Below are positions 1 through 10,160 of a stretch of DNA of 64,000 nucleotides, in pieces (positions within the stretch are counted from its first letter, which is position 1; each line of letters opens with the position of its first letter). Below the pieces are notes generated by a model. The model did not search any database and was not told the DNA's origin. It saw only the letters and a program-made list of their open reading frames with translations. Source of the DNA: Spirometra erinaceieuropaei (taxonomy: Eukaryota; Platyhelminthes; Cestoda; Diphyllobothriidea; Diphyllobothriidae); NCBI GenBank assembly GCA_902702965.1, contig CACRXP010000705.1, positions 31,020 through 95,019 of the forward strand, given 5' to 3'. A program made the position numbers and the translations under genes.

Positions 1-29
1 TATATAGAGAGAGACACGTAGAATGACAG

Positions 30-1060
30 AATGACATTACCGACAAAGACAAGGAGGACTGGAATGGCCATTTCTGGCTTATTAGTCGTCGTCAGCCAGC
101 CATACCCAAGCCCGAAGTGTGGAACACCCGAGCCTCGAACTCCCGACCTGTTGGTTTAGAAGTCCATGCCTCTATCCACCGGGCCACGAGCCCGTTGCCC
201 TGTCGGTTTTCGATCGGGAATATTGAATGTTAGGGGGCGCTCACCGATTGTCCATGCGGAACTCACTCGTTCCGTTGTGCATTTCGGGATCTCTATCGAG
301 CCCAACCAGTAGCCGCACAGCGGCTCATGATATATAGGCAGAATGATATTACCGACAAAGTCAAGGGAGACTGCAATGGCCATTTCTGACTTATTAGACG
401 TCGTCAGCCAGCCATACCCAAGCCCGAAATTTGCAACACCCGTGCCTCGAACTGGCGACCTGTTGGTTTAGAAATCAACTCATCTAAACACCGGGCCACC
501 ATCCCGTTGCCTTGTCGGTTTTCGATCGGGAATATAGAATGGTAGGGGGCGCTCACAGATCGCTCATACGGAACTCACTCGTTCCGTGGTGGTGTACGGG
601 ATCTCTCTCGAGCCCAACCAGCAGCCGCACAGCGGCGCATGATATATTGGCAGAATGATATTTCCGACAAATTCAAGGGAGACTGGAATGGCCATTTCTG
701 GCTTATTAGCCGTCGTCAGCCATCCATACCCAAGCCAGAAGTGTGGAACCCCCGAGCATCGAACTCGCGACCTCTTGGTTTAGATGTCAACGCCTATACT
801 CACCGGGCCAAGAGCTCGTTGCCCTGTCGGTTTTCGATCGGGAATATACAATGTTAGGGTGCGCTCACCGATCGTTCATACGGAACTCACTCGTTCCGTT
901 GTGCCTTTCGGTATCTCTCTCGAGCCCAACCGGCAGCCACACAGCGGCGCATGATATAGAGGCAGAATGATATTACCGACAAAGACAAGGGAGACTGGAA
1001 TGGCCGTTTCTGTTTTATTAGCCGTCGTCAGCCTGGCAATCCCTTGTCTTTGTCGGTTTT
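30..1060 (-). repeat. Tandem array of a tRNA-derived SINE
   Basis: Three near-complete units start at about 30, 338 and 650 (period about 312 bp), followed by a partial fourth from 962. Each unit repeats the same landmarks: a gacaaag(a/t)caaggga run, a gtggaac..ccgagc stretch, a cgatcgggaatat stretch and an agccgcacagcgg stretch. Read on the minus strand, each unit has a tRNA-like head: an A-box-like tggcccggtg and a B-box-like gcgagttcgaggc, with a cttctaa loop between them that suggests a tRNA-Arg(UCU)-type ancestor. SINEs are non-autonomous, transcribed by RNA polymerase III and mobilised by a partner LINE. Single copies of the same SINE lie at 19,885-20,280 and 54,470-54,712. The short open frames across the array are shadows. 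The tandem arrangement is unusual, because SINEs normally insert singly. Confidence 0.75.
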
Positions 1061-1455
1061 CGCCCATTCCTCATTGAATAATACCCGATATGCAGCGACA
1101 GATATTGTCGGGTTGCCAGGCACTGATGAACTTCGTTTCGATGAAAGGCTTATGACCCATCTTGAAGGCCTCAGTGGTGGGCCGACTGCGCCTATCGCGT
1201 CTGTGTTCATGTTTATTTTTATGGTCCCAGGTGGTGGTGGTCAGTTTTATGGTTGTCTGAATGAAGGCAGAAAAAGCCCGAAACAGTGCTGTATCAATCT
1301 ACCCGCATTCTCTGTCGTCCCTCCTCGCTGCTACTATGACTTGGCCGACTTCGTCCTGGTAATTGGTTGCCTGTTCGTGAGCTTTGCCACACATACGTTG
1401 CTTGTTTTCTTTGTGAAGCCAATAGATCTTTGTGCGCCCATTCCTGATTGATATA
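1061..1455. other. Unassigned segment between SINE array and Tc1 element
   Basis: About 395 bp with no recognised gene. A 135-codon plus-strand frame (1044-1451) starts inside SINE-derived sequence and resembles no family I know, so I treat it as chance. Near 1,064 there is a degenerate copy (cgcccattcct.attga) of the sequence that abuts the Tc1 element at 1,434, which hints at an older partial copy of the same terminus. Confidence 0.4.
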
Positions 1456-1481
1456 CAGTACCTGTGCTAACTCATGAAATG
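1456..1481 (+). repeat. Left terminal inverted repeat of the Tc1-like element
   Basis: 26 bp beginning CAGTACCTGTGCTAACTCAT and matching the reverse complement of 3347-3372 by eye. It is preceded by TA. Terminal repeats are where the transposase binds and cleaves. Confidence 0.88.
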
Positions 1482-2029
1482 CCGAGGTCAAAATTATAGT
1501 GGACAATGTAGTGTATTTTTGGTGTCGTTATTTGTGTTTATTTGGTTGAAATAAGGACGAAAAGACCGTTTTCTGAAGGAAAGTTTGATACGGATCTGTA
1601 TATTAAATAGAAAACGGGCCGGATTAAGGCGAAATTGGAGGATTCCTGATAGTCAAGCAGTTTCCTACGCTATTAAAGCTTTCGGATGGAAATTCTTTGT
1701 GTAACCTTATTAATCTGTTTAAGAAGATTAATAAAAGGACGAAATTTTTTGATAAACTTTGGAACAAAAAGAAAAAATTAAATTTCAATGTCAACAAAAT
1801 CAGGGAAATGCAGATAAATTATTTCTTATTGTGTTCAGGAAATAACGTGCGATTCTTTATCTAAAAATTATATTTAACAAATTTGTAAAGTTTTATGTTT
1901 CAAAATACCGAAATAAAAAAGTTTATCAGTGTGATTGTTTTACCAGACTGAAAATGCGTGTCGTAAACGAATATATATTGAGTTCGCGCGACATGCCGTC
2001 ACTTTGCTCTGCCACGCCAAACGATAACC

Positions 2030-3062
2030 ATGTCTAAACAATACTTATCCGAAGTTGACTTCCAGCGCATTCGAAAATTAGCGGCGGAAGGAATCCCGCG
2101 TGAGTCGTTAGCTAGTATTTTCAATATTAGCAAGGTCACTCTGTGGCGCATTATTAATGATAAAACTGTTCCTAGAAATAAGATAGGGGGACCAAAACGG
2201 TCCACAAGTAAGCAAGACGACGATTTTATTCGTCGTACATTAAAAAAGTTTCATTACATGCCCATTGAGGCCATTCAGCGGGAACATCTGCCGATGTTTT
2301 CTATGAACATCATTAGAAAAAGGATGAAGGAATTTGAACTGCAGCGGCGGAAGGCCATGATTAAGCCATATTTAAGTAGAAAACTAATTAGAGAACGGCT
2401 TTTATTTGCTAAGAATTATATTGAATACAGATCTTCATTTTGGAAGAGCATTTTCTTCTGCGATGAGGTTCTATTTTTAGACAAGCCTGCGAAGTCGCTC
2501 CAAACCGTCATATGTGGAAAGAACTTCCCAAGAGAACATAATACACCGACGGCAACATTCAAGAACTATCGGCGGATGATGGTTTGGATGGCGATTAAAT
2601 TCGGTGAGCGGCCTGTCTGGCGGTCAACATCCGACACCATCAACAGCAAGGTGTTCATTGCAATTGTCAAGGATGCTTTCGGCTACAACGGCATAAGTCG
2701 GCGCCGAATGGATACTGTAATTTTGCAGGACAATGCACCTGTCCACCGCTCTAAAGAGGTACGAATTTGATGCCGCTTGCATACATAATCTAACATTTTA
2801 GACAACAACCACGCTCTCCGCAATTGGCCTCCAATCCATTTTCATCCCGGCCAACAGTCCCGATCTTAATCCAATCGAAAATCTTTTTGGAATAGTCAAA
2901 AGAAATTGGCAGAAAGCTAAGAAAACTCTTTCAATGCAGGAAAAATTGGATTTCATACTTAATAATTACATTTTACAATCCACCATAGATAACCTTGTCA
3001 TGTCTATGTCGGACAGACTTTCTGCTGTTATTAATTCGAATGGACAATCTACAAAGTACTAA
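2030..3062 (+). CDS. Tc1-like DD34E transposase, two exons (329 aa)
   Basis: A DDE/D transposase that would cut and rejoin the element at TA sites in the nucleus. Exon 1 is 2030-2758 (243 codons) and exon 2 is 2802-3062 (86 codons plus TAA), joined in phase 0. The N-terminus (about residues 5-45) is a helix-turn-helix with LSEVDFQRIRKLA and SKVTLWRII. Catalytic residues are visible in order: D in FFCDEVLF, D in LQDNAPVH, and E in SPDLNPIENLF on exon 2. There are 34 residues between the second D and the E, giving the DD34E signature of Tc1. Length and motif order fit a full-length Tc1-family enzyme, and no frameshift or stop is seen once the intron is removed. The ATG at 2030 lies just before the HTH and downstream of an A/T-rich tatatatt at about 1970. 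Unspliced, the frame would stop at 2768-2770 before the catalytic E, so activity depends on splicing. Confidence 0.9.
2759..2801 (+). other. 43-nt intron in the transposase gene
   Basis: The interval starts gtacg and ends acattttag. Removing it joins codon GAG (E) to ACA (T) in phase 0 and brings the DNAPVH block next to the SPDLNPIEN block at the family's normal spacing. Its length (43 nt) is not a multiple of three and it contains an in-frame stop. Inferred from sequence; no transcript evidence. Confidence 0.85.
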
Positions 3063-3346
3063 TTTTTTGTATCTGTTTCTGTCCTTAATTATTTTTGACC
3101 TTTTGGGCGCCCTCCTCCTTTATACGTCCTCATACGTAGCCTTTATTAACTTGGTTGTAATATAGGCGTTTCTCGAAAATGTGACTTTTGTCGAAAATTA
3201 TTTATTTTTATCTCAGTAAATAATATTTTCTTAACCAAACTTTGCTTTATTTTTTTGGCACATCATTTATTTTCCGCTGTCAGACTTTGGGAGCCGTAGT
3301 GTTTACCGATTTTGCGTTAAAGGCGTTAACCTGTGTTAATTTGTGA

Positions 3347-3372
3347 CATTTCATGAGTTAGCACAGGTACTG
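3347..3372 (-). repeat. Right terminal inverted repeat of the Tc1-like element
   Basis: 26 bp ending GCACAGGTACTG, the reverse complement of 1456-1481. It is followed directly by a TA tract, so the target TA is ambiguous within that tract. Confidence 0.88.
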
Positions 3373-3407
3373 TATATATATATATATACATCAGGAATGG
3401 GCGCTGC

Positions 3408-3434
<27 letters not shown>
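3373..3434. repeat. TA microsatellites between the Tc1 element and the PLE
   Basis: (TA)n runs at 3373-3388 and about 3408-3434 are separated by catcaggaatgggcgctgc. They sit at the boundary of two mobile elements. Confidence 0.85.
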
Positions 3435-3440
<6 letters not shown>

Positions 3441-3702
3441 CGCGATCTTCATCTCCCGAAGAAGACGAAGAAGAACAGAGGGCGAATTCATGGACCATAT
3501 TGTAATCGAACTGACATTTCGGAATCTGACTCGTTTTCATCATCAGTGTAGCGTAATTGTTGCACTTGCGGGTGTTGTGTTATTCAGTCTTGCCGCTTGC
3601 CTCGTATTATAGCCGTGCTGGACGCACGAAATTTGACCTGCATATTTGCCGCTTACTGGCTTAGACCTACCCGGAGCTTACCGCTGATAGTCCTGCGTGA
3701 CC
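3435..3702 (-). repeat. PLE 1 inverted arm, left (pseudo-LTR)
   Basis: Reverse complement of 4599-4866 at roughly 85-90% by eye. The identity stops sharply after gcgtgacc, where RT-derived sequence starts (gttggtcataaacgc..). That marks the junction between the inverted 3' copy and the truncated body. Confidence 0.78.
3513..3546 (-). ncRNA. Degenerate hammerhead-like motif in PLE 1 (inverted arm)
   Basis: Minus-strand counterpart of the motif at 4754-4787. CTGATGA and GAAATGTC are recognisable, but stem II is broken (GAAAAC against GATTCC). It is likely inactive. Confidence 0.4.
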
Positions 3703-4402
3703 CTGTTGGTCATAAACGCAGTTGTGTCAGAACTCTCTTTCAACTCGTTCAAACACATTGTAGCGACGACAGTGGGAGGAAGGATGAGATGAATTACTTA
3801 CACGCCTTTTTAAAGCCAACGGCTACCCGAAGTCCTTCATACGCAATTGCCTCAAAAAGCCTCATTTTGAGCGGTCGAGTGGAGAAAAGCCCAAGTTCTG
3901 GTTCTCAATACCCTATGTGAAGAACGTATCAGAGACAACGGCAATAATCCTAAAACCTTTTGGGATTGGCGTGGCTCATAAACCAGAATGCACCATCAGA
4001 CAGCAAATCATGAAGCCCAAGGACCCGCTACCAACAAGAGGACAGTCGGCGGTGGTCTACAGCATACCATGCCTAAATTGCAATGCAAGGTATGTTGGTG
4101 AAACGGGCAAACGCCTCGGCACAAGATTGCACGAACGCCAACTTGCAATCAACCGCAAGGACAAGCTGTCTTTGGTCTGTGGCCACATACGAGAACTGAA
4201 CCACAATTTTGCCTTTGAGAAAGCAAGGGTAATTGGTCGGGCCAATGAGAAGATGGCCAGACTGGTGCTCGAAATTTTGTCCTCGACTGGCACACTCAAC
4301 CGAGCTAGAGATCTACATCCCGCCTACCAAGCACTGCGTACAAGGCTCAGATCAGTCCCGACAGGACCAGTAAGGCAAGCGAGCACGCGGGACCGAGAGT
4401 GA
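3700..4402 (+). pseudogene. PLE 1 RT thumb remnant plus GIY-YIG endonuclease
   Basis: The first part (about 3700-3880) encodes an RT C-terminal segment with HKRSC.RTLF...QTHCS, matching the intact block in PLE 2 at about 58,030-58,085. A frameshift before about 3890 moves the frame. From there KFWFSIPYVKNVSETT runs through the linker into a GIY-YIG nuclease to the TGA ending at 4402. Nuclease hallmarks are VVYSIPCLNC (the GIY position), ARYVGETG (the YIG position), TRLHER (catalytic Arg) and a downstream acidic stretch. The endonuclease nicks target DNA to prime reverse transcription. The nuclease half is open for about 160 codons, but the gene lacks the RT palm and is split, so I call it a pseudogene. 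Confidence 0.8.
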
Positions 4403-4598
4403 ACTCTCACGGAAAAGAGCGGAATGGGGGGGCCGGAGGTCATGTGACCAAAGCAGAACACTGTCTCACCGATGCGCCCGCGAAGCTGAATGCTGCTCAC
4501 CTGAACAGCAACGACCGATTAGTCCACCGACTGACGTGGGAGGGACCAAACGGCACGTTGATTTGACCATAACTTAGTCGACCCCAAAGGGAACAATG

Positions 4599-4866
4599 GT
4601 CACGCAGGCCTATCAGCGGTAAGCTCCGGGGAGGTCTAAGCCAGTCAGCGGCAAATATGCAGGTCAAATTTCGTGCGTCCAGCCCGGCTATAATACGAGG
4701 GAAGCGGCAAGACTGATTAAGACAAGACCCGCAAGTGCAACAATTACGCCACACTGATGATGGAAACGTGGAAGTTTCCGAAACGTCAGTTCGAATACAA
4801 TATGGTCCATGGATTCGCCCTCTGTTCTTCTTCGTCTTCTTCGGGAGATGATGAACGCGATACAAT
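4599..4866 (+). repeat. PLE 1 terminal arm, right (3' end of the element)
   Basis: The 3' terminal part of the element in sense orientation, repeated inverted at 3435-3702. It contains the better-preserved hammerhead-like motif (4754-4787) and ends in a (ttc)n-rich stretch that also ends PLE 2. Confidence 0.78.
4754..4787 (+). ncRNA. Hammerhead-ribozyme-like motif in PLE 1 (3' arm)
   Basis: CTGATGA (4754-4760), one extra T, a perfect 6-bp hairpin GGAAAC/GTTTCC with a 6-nt loop (4762-4779), GAAA (4780-4783), then CGTC. This is the core order of a type I hammerhead with a minimal stem III. The ACGT at 4783-4786 is self-complementary, so stem III could form in a dimer. Hammerheads in PLE terminal repeats are established. 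Deviations are the extra T after CTGATGA and an A-A mismatch at the base of stem I, so cleavage activity is uncertain. Confidence 0.5.
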
Positions 4867-4904
4867 GTCTGGACCTCGAATATTTACACGTATATGCAGA
4901 ATTA

Positions 4905-6080
4905 ATGTATGCTCATCCGAAATCAGGCTGTTTTTTTCTGACTTGTGACGGAACTGGGACCTGCGTTGGTATCTTTTGCGCACTCTCTAGCGCTGCATCG
5001 CAATTGATTAAGGGGCACATCTTTTTCTCCAGCGAATTTCTATTCATTGGCAACTGATATTGAAACCAAGGTTGAAAATTGCCATAGAGCGTAGCGAAAA
5101 GTGCCCAGGAAAGCTACCAAACTTGGGTAGGGCATTTAGACTTTATCTTATGGATGCAGGCGTTGTGGTGCTAAGTTATTTACTGTTGAGTGGAGACGCA
5201 CCTGAGGAGATAATTTACAGACCTGTCGGAGGATGATGAATTGTGATTGTGTTCCGCAATGTCATGCCTATTTTGAACTGACCAAAACTGCAATCGTGCG
5301 TGGGAAATCAATTAAACTTTGAGGAGTCCGATCCCACCTGAATGTTCGTAGTTACTCCGTTTGAAGTGCTTGGTGTCTGAAACGGATTTCCCTAAATAAG
5401 ATGAAATTGTGATAACAAAATGTAATTTAATTTTAATAACATCCCAGGGCACAGAAACATCCTCTTACACCGAGCCAATGTTTCTTAAATACTTAAAGCA
5501 AATGCAGATGACTATTATTCCTTAGTTACCATTATCCTTCACAGCTGCAGTTGCGGATTTACAATAATATTGTGCAGACAATGTATATTACGGACCACAT
5601 CGTAGTAGTAATTTGAAACAGCAGTTGGACAACCGTAAGATAACTATACCGGGATAACAGCTGTTCACATGAGACATATCAGTACGTCGGGGCGGTGGCG
5701 TACTTACATATGTAAAACACCGGCTTATAGTCTCAGACAAAACAGATAAACATACGTATAATTATGACGCAATTCGGATAACTATAAAAGCACCGGGTTC
5801 ACCGATCCTTGACATCCTGACGATCTAACCACCGCCGAGAAATGAGCCCATGGCGAACATACGTATGACTGAGGACCTGGAGAGATTCTCTACCCGGTCC
5901 AAATTCTTAATCATGGGAGACTTCAATACACATCTTATTGACTGGAGTTCAGCTTATGCATCTGGTCCAGACCATGCTTTCGACCGACGTTTGCTGGAGA
6001 TGACGCTTAGGGTATTTTTCAGCTTCCTTTCTGCAAAGACTGTTAGTCATATGGATCCGCCTTACCTTCCTCAGTGAGCA
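4905..6080 (+). mobile_element. LINE-like remnant block, copy at 48,440-49,740
   Basis: This stretch matches 48,440-49,740 collinearly and in the same orientation. Landmarks are the shared aattaatgtatgctcatccga start, the gacgttgtggtgcta..ttatttactgttgagt block, the acggaccacatcgtag block and the endonuclease frame at the end. The 5' part has no open frame and may be the LINE's leader or an older repeat it landed in. The 3' part carries an EEP endonuclease remnant. Confidence 0.55.
5767..6077 (+). pseudogene. Non-LTR retrotransposon endonuclease (EEP) fragment
   Basis: Translation gives MGDFNTHLIDW followed by FDRRLLEMTLR. GDFN is the conserved Asp/Asn block of the apurinic-type endonuclease of LINEs, and upstream sequence corresponds to the usual YRPP block but is broken by a stop. 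The enzyme nicks the target to start target-primed reverse transcription. The frame stops at 6077, before the SDH block, and no RT follows in this orientation. The related frame at 49,310-49,726 continues further. Clade (CR1/RTE-like) is a guess. Confidence 0.65.
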
Positions 6081-6757
6081 GACTAAATGTAAACTCAGTG
6101 AAGCTCCAAACGTTTTAGCCAAAAGGAATTGCCCCTACGTGGGCACATATAGTCTTCGTTTCAGTATTTCTGTTAATTTCACACCTAGGATACCGTGCCA
6201 GGATAGGCGATACAGAACGTTGGTATGCCGATCATCGTCATACGTTGAAACGCACGGCGCGTAGTGCGAAATGAAATAAAGGAAATTATTAAAGAGTATA
6301 GGGGATGACTAATTGGACCAGCAATTTGCTTAACCGTTTTACAATGCAGCTGTATGATAATATTGACAATCAGGCTTAGGGAGCTTTGGCGGTAAGCATT
6401 CGGAAGACACGTTTTAAACACACATACGCTTTAGCAAAGAAGGAAAAATTGCAGGACAAGAATAGATGGGACAGGAAGAATGCAAAAATCTACGAATCAC
6501 TACATCTAGGGATGTGGTGTGTTTTAGATCGAAAACGTCATATGTCATAAAAAGATTTAAATAATTCCGTGAAAATATATGTTAATTTCAAAGGAAAATA
6601 TTTGAATTGGTGAAATAGAATTACCAAGATAACTGAAAGAGGAAAACCCATCTGGAAGTCTATACAGGGACTGAAGACCAAAATAGGAACGCTTTAAGAT
6701 AATACATTGAACTGACTTGTGACTATTCAGTACACGAATATTTTTCCGTAACCATAC
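6080..6757. other. No gene recognised
   Basis: AT-rich sequence with only short chance frames. No repeat match to the rest of the window was noticed. Confidence 0.4.
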
Positions 6758-6952
6758 TTACGCATGGCAAAGACCATTCTTTAGAGACCGGAGATGTGTC
6801 TGATTTTTAAGAGGGTGGTAAACAGCAATGTCACAAGGATATATAATGAATTGGCAGTTGTTTGATGCATTTAGATCACCGATGGGTAGAGATAAAAGCA
6901 AAGGGTTAACATGAAACCGAGCGAAGAGGCAACCTTGGCTGGAGAGACGCAC
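6758..6952 (-). pseudogene. LINE reverse-transcriptase scrap (motifs B'-C region)
   Basis: The minus-strand frame reads QGCLFA..VNPLLLSLPIGDL, then CQFIIYPCDIAVYHPLKN. This aligns with a non-LTR RT: QG...P.L..L.I.DL, then the YADD-type catalytic box, here decayed to YPCD. The same family occurs at 36,942-37,211 (YLDDMAVRHPLKN, RSLKNGL), which supports the reading. Flanks show no open frame, so only about 60 codons survive. Confidence 0.5.
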
Positions 6953-8880
6953 GCGGATACCTTAGTAGGGAGAGAATGGCGCTAAACGATATTTAAGGCA
7001 AATGAGTAATTAAGAAAATCTGCATATGTATACAGCACAATCCTCATTACCTTCTCTTAGTGCAGAGTAGACCTCTAGAAATGCATCGGCAGCGGTACTA
7101 GGGTTTGCTTAGTATGCAAATACTAAGAAGCTGGAAGCGAACTTGCAGGGAGCAGTTTTGCAATATCTAACACAAGTCGTTTAGCATGCTTGAGGTTTGC
7201 CGGGCAGCATACAATGAATGAACGATTTGATATGAGTAAAAGAGAATTCGTAAGACTAAGAATAATGTTTAATGCACAACAAGGATCAGGAATCATAGAC
7301 TCCAAGCACATATGTTGATAAATCCATTTGAAAATAAGAAATGTTTCGCAGACTGCCGGTTATAAAATCAGCCTCTTTTTGGATGCATGCAAAAAATGCA
7401 ATTCGCCAAAAGGACTACTTACCCGGGCAGCATTTGTCTCATTGATTTTCGGTGCTGTCAAATATCCAATTATATTTCATAGTAAACATGAATGGAAAGA
7501 TTTATTCTTCCGCATATTCGGTGGGAAAGTGCGCCCTCTTTTAATTTTGTACTCTAACGAATGGTATAATTCGGTGTTAAAAAGGTATTAATTGTGTGAT
7601 TTTTGATACCGTGAAATGGCCGTTCATTACATGGCATGCTTTTGAATTAACCAATGTGGCTTTACTTCAGCTTGGATTTGAATTGAAAATTGCAATTTAA
7701 AATTGCAATTGAACAATCTATTTTGAAGACAAAATGTTGAGTACTACTATGTTTTTCAATCAGTAAAATTCTTGTCATAGCGTGCGTTTTGCTGAAGATA
7801 GAAGGACTTTTACTGTGCAGAACGCCAGAAATTGCAAATGTAATGTTTGGCTGACGCTTAAGTGCGATCTACAAAATGCATCGGTCTTTCTCTGCTGAAT
7901 ATTCGTTTGTTGGTGGAAGTATGATAAAGGATAAGCGAAAAGACCACAGATGCAACACATTGGCATAAGCTGCAGCAGTTGACACCAAGCAGACGTGTTA
8001 AAGAATTTGGCTAATTCAGCTCCTTCAAAAAGATGCAAGCGTGCCCTGCAGATGACATGACGATCTACGTTCGAAAGGCGCAACCAAGCCCAGTTCACGG
8101 AATGTGAATCTTCTAAAATAAAAGGCACTTACGTGTGTGGCCTTTAGAACACAATTGGATTCGTGAAATTGGCATGAAACTTTAAAGCAAGCCTCTATTT
8201 GTTGCGATACGCAGATTTTAATACACACCAAATAAATCATCACATATATGGGGTACTTGGACGTCGACAGGAAGAATTGGATTTGCAATTTCATAACATA
8301 GATAACGCTATATCAATAGTTGTTAACATTCTCATGGTGTGCCACAATAAAATGAGGCGTTCACCGGCAGGCGCACATAATTGGTCTCACGTTACAACTA
8401 GTTACTTCGTGCGCTCATCTTCAGCGTCTGCGGTTCGTAAACCTCAGACAAATTAGCGTGGCGTTTGACATCTCAGCCGGTGGACAGTCGGCTTTCTGGC
8501 ACCTGCCTTGACATATAATTTGCAAAGAGTTTACGGAAATAAATGTAGTCACAGGTACCATCGGTAGCCTATCCATACTGATATAATTATCGTCCAAGAA
8601 AGTAGACTGTATAACCATCGCTTGCGAAAGTGCTTAGAAACTGCTGTGCTGTTGTTATCACGTTTGTCTCGCCAGCCTACGCAATTTCCATCCGTTCGCG
8701 CATCAACGCTACCCCTACGCCAAATCAACATTTCTGTTATTCCTCACTTCCAACATTTCACAACACAGACGTAGTTCTATTAACCAGTTATTTATTATTC
8801 GACGTAGCCTATCGCAATTAATAAAATTGACAATACACTTTTCCGAATTTGTCAAATTTTATATATTGTTCAGTTAATGA
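6953..8880. other. Non-coding, with one dispersed repeat
   Basis: No gene is supported. About 7,330-7,590 belongs to a dispersed repeat also seen near 31,650-31,890 and 50,930-51,130 (shared ttctcattgatttc..g.tgcc and ggta.gaaa.t.cg stretches). The 87-codon frame at 7328-7591 is not conserved in those copies, so I do not call it a gene. The rest shows nothing I can assign. Confidence 0.45.
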
Positions 8881-9149
8881 CATATCTGCCATAACTGTCT
8901 TATTATTCCATCGGCTCCAGGAGGCTTCTCTCACTTTATTTAACTGAGGAGTTGGCTTATTATTTCGATGGTAAATCCAACAATTTCCATTTGACACTCC
9001 TGAACGTATAATTCCATTTCAAATTTCTGGTTGTCTTTAGAGGTGTCAGCCGTAAAAGCAAGCAGAAAATATGAGACAATAATTCTTCTTTATGTTGTCC
9101 TTCATGTAACAATGTATCGGGTTCATCAATTAGACACGCTAATTTGTCC

Positions 9150-10160
9150 CTGTTTGCCTCACTGCAGATGTGCCTGTAAAACCTTCAATTGCCCGCAACA
9201 TTGAGAGTATGGTACCATGTATTCATTCCCAGATATTGCTTGAAAAATCAGACAGCATAAAGACTAGCTCAGACGACTACTGCAGTTGACCTGTACAGCC
9301 CACGCCACGGAATCGTACTCCAGTGGGTCGTCTTTTGGAAAGCGTAACTGGGCCCATGTTCACCAGTTTAAACATGTACAATAAAATATATCGCCTCCTT
9401 TGGTAAATGTGACAAGTATGACCTCGTCTAGGGTTAACAGACTGCTTTATGTAGCCTTTGTGATTCAGTTTCTTTTCCCCTTAGTGCCACTCGTAATCCA
9501 CTGTCATGTGCATCAGTTTTGGTAGGCGAACGACGGATAGTTTGTCTATCAGAATCTAGCAAGCCGAAATAAGACCATCATATGTGGCATCTAAACTGCC
9601 TTAAGAGTACGTTAGCATCTTATCAATTAAAACATACATCCGGCTGCAAAAGTGAAGTCGAGCGTTTATTGCAAAGCTCCGATGGAAACACAGCGTTGGT
9701 GGAACTCAGCGAAAACGGGTTTGGTGGCATGTATCATAATATATCTCTTACTGAATTTCGCAAAATATAATGCGCATTATAGATGTCACATCAAACAATC
9801 GAAAAGAGGCTTTCGCAATGCATATTGCTGCATTCTCAATGATGAAGACGCTTTCGAGAAATTAACTTTGCGGAAAGCACTATGGCTATGGCCAGTAAGG
9901 GGGACAATTTTGTACTCAGAGAAAATGTTGCCGCTGTTGAGAAGGCGGCCAGCACAACATGTATACCGGCCGTCATAACTTGTCTTGAATGCCATATGCC
10001 AATTGGAGGTTGTCTGTTTGATTTCACAAAAAGGATTATGAAGAATCTGATCACGCTAGAATCTCACGATTTACGCGGATACCGGCAACTTCCAGTTAAA
10101 CCAACTGAACACTGTAGAATGTGTTTCACACGGAAGATACCTTCTAGGGTGTAAGGAAAG
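9150..10160. repeat. Module A, first copy
   Basis: A block of about 1 kb with landmarks tgacctcgtctagg, ttgtctatcagaa.ctagc, attatagatgt.aca and gcggccagcac..ca. Other copies lie at about 11,000-12,130, 12,280-13,350, 21,640-22,520, 34,740-35,640 and 38,170-39,080; partial copies at 20,630-20,950 and 34,350-34,735; one on the opposite strand at 62,640-63,240. On the minus strand most copies keep a frame with RQ(V/A)MTA..., open here at 9836-10054. Function unknown. Confidence 0.65.

Larger units (their letters stand above)
1456..3372 (+). mobile_element. Tc1/mariner-superfamily DNA transposon, apparently complete (1,917 bp)
   Basis: The element is bounded by 26-bp terminal inverted repeats (1456-1481 and 3347-3372) that begin CAGTACCTGTG and look perfect by eye. 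It is flanked on both sides by the TA dinucleotide (1454-1455 and 3373-3374), as expected for Tc1/mariner insertion. It encloses one transposase gene with a long 5' leader (1482-2029) and a 3' region of about 285 bp. A second inverted repeat of 15 bp lies just outside: gcgcccattcctgat at 1434-1448 and its complement at 3390-3404. The true termini could therefore be longer, with a TA tract expanded inside the right end. An intact frame and matching ends suggest recent arrival compared with the decayed elements around it. Confidence 0.88.
3435..4866 (+). mobile_element. Penelope-like element 1, 5'-truncated, flanked by inverted copies of its 3' end
   Basis: An arm of about 268 bp at 3435-3702 reappears in reverse complement at 4599-4866. 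Matched landmarks include cgaagaagacgaagaagaacag and the block around cgtattatagccg.gctggacgcacg. Between the arms lies a decayed frame with the end of the reverse transcriptase and a GIY-YIG endonuclease (3700-4402), then about 195 bp of 3' sequence. PLEs are retroelements that pair an RT with a C-terminal GIY-YIG nuclease and typically carry LTR-like sequence in direct or inverted orientation. The RT palm (motifs A-C) is missing, so this copy cannot be autonomous. No convincing target duplication was found; the left end abuts a TA tract. Confidence 0.8.

Noticed and set aside
1123..1146. CTGATGA...GAAA spacing resembling a hammerhead core
   Set aside because: The bases between the boxes cannot form a stem II, and no stem I pairing is visible.
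1044..1451. 135-codon plus-strand frame
   Set aside because: Starts in SINE-derived sequence, no recognisable motif, no second copy.
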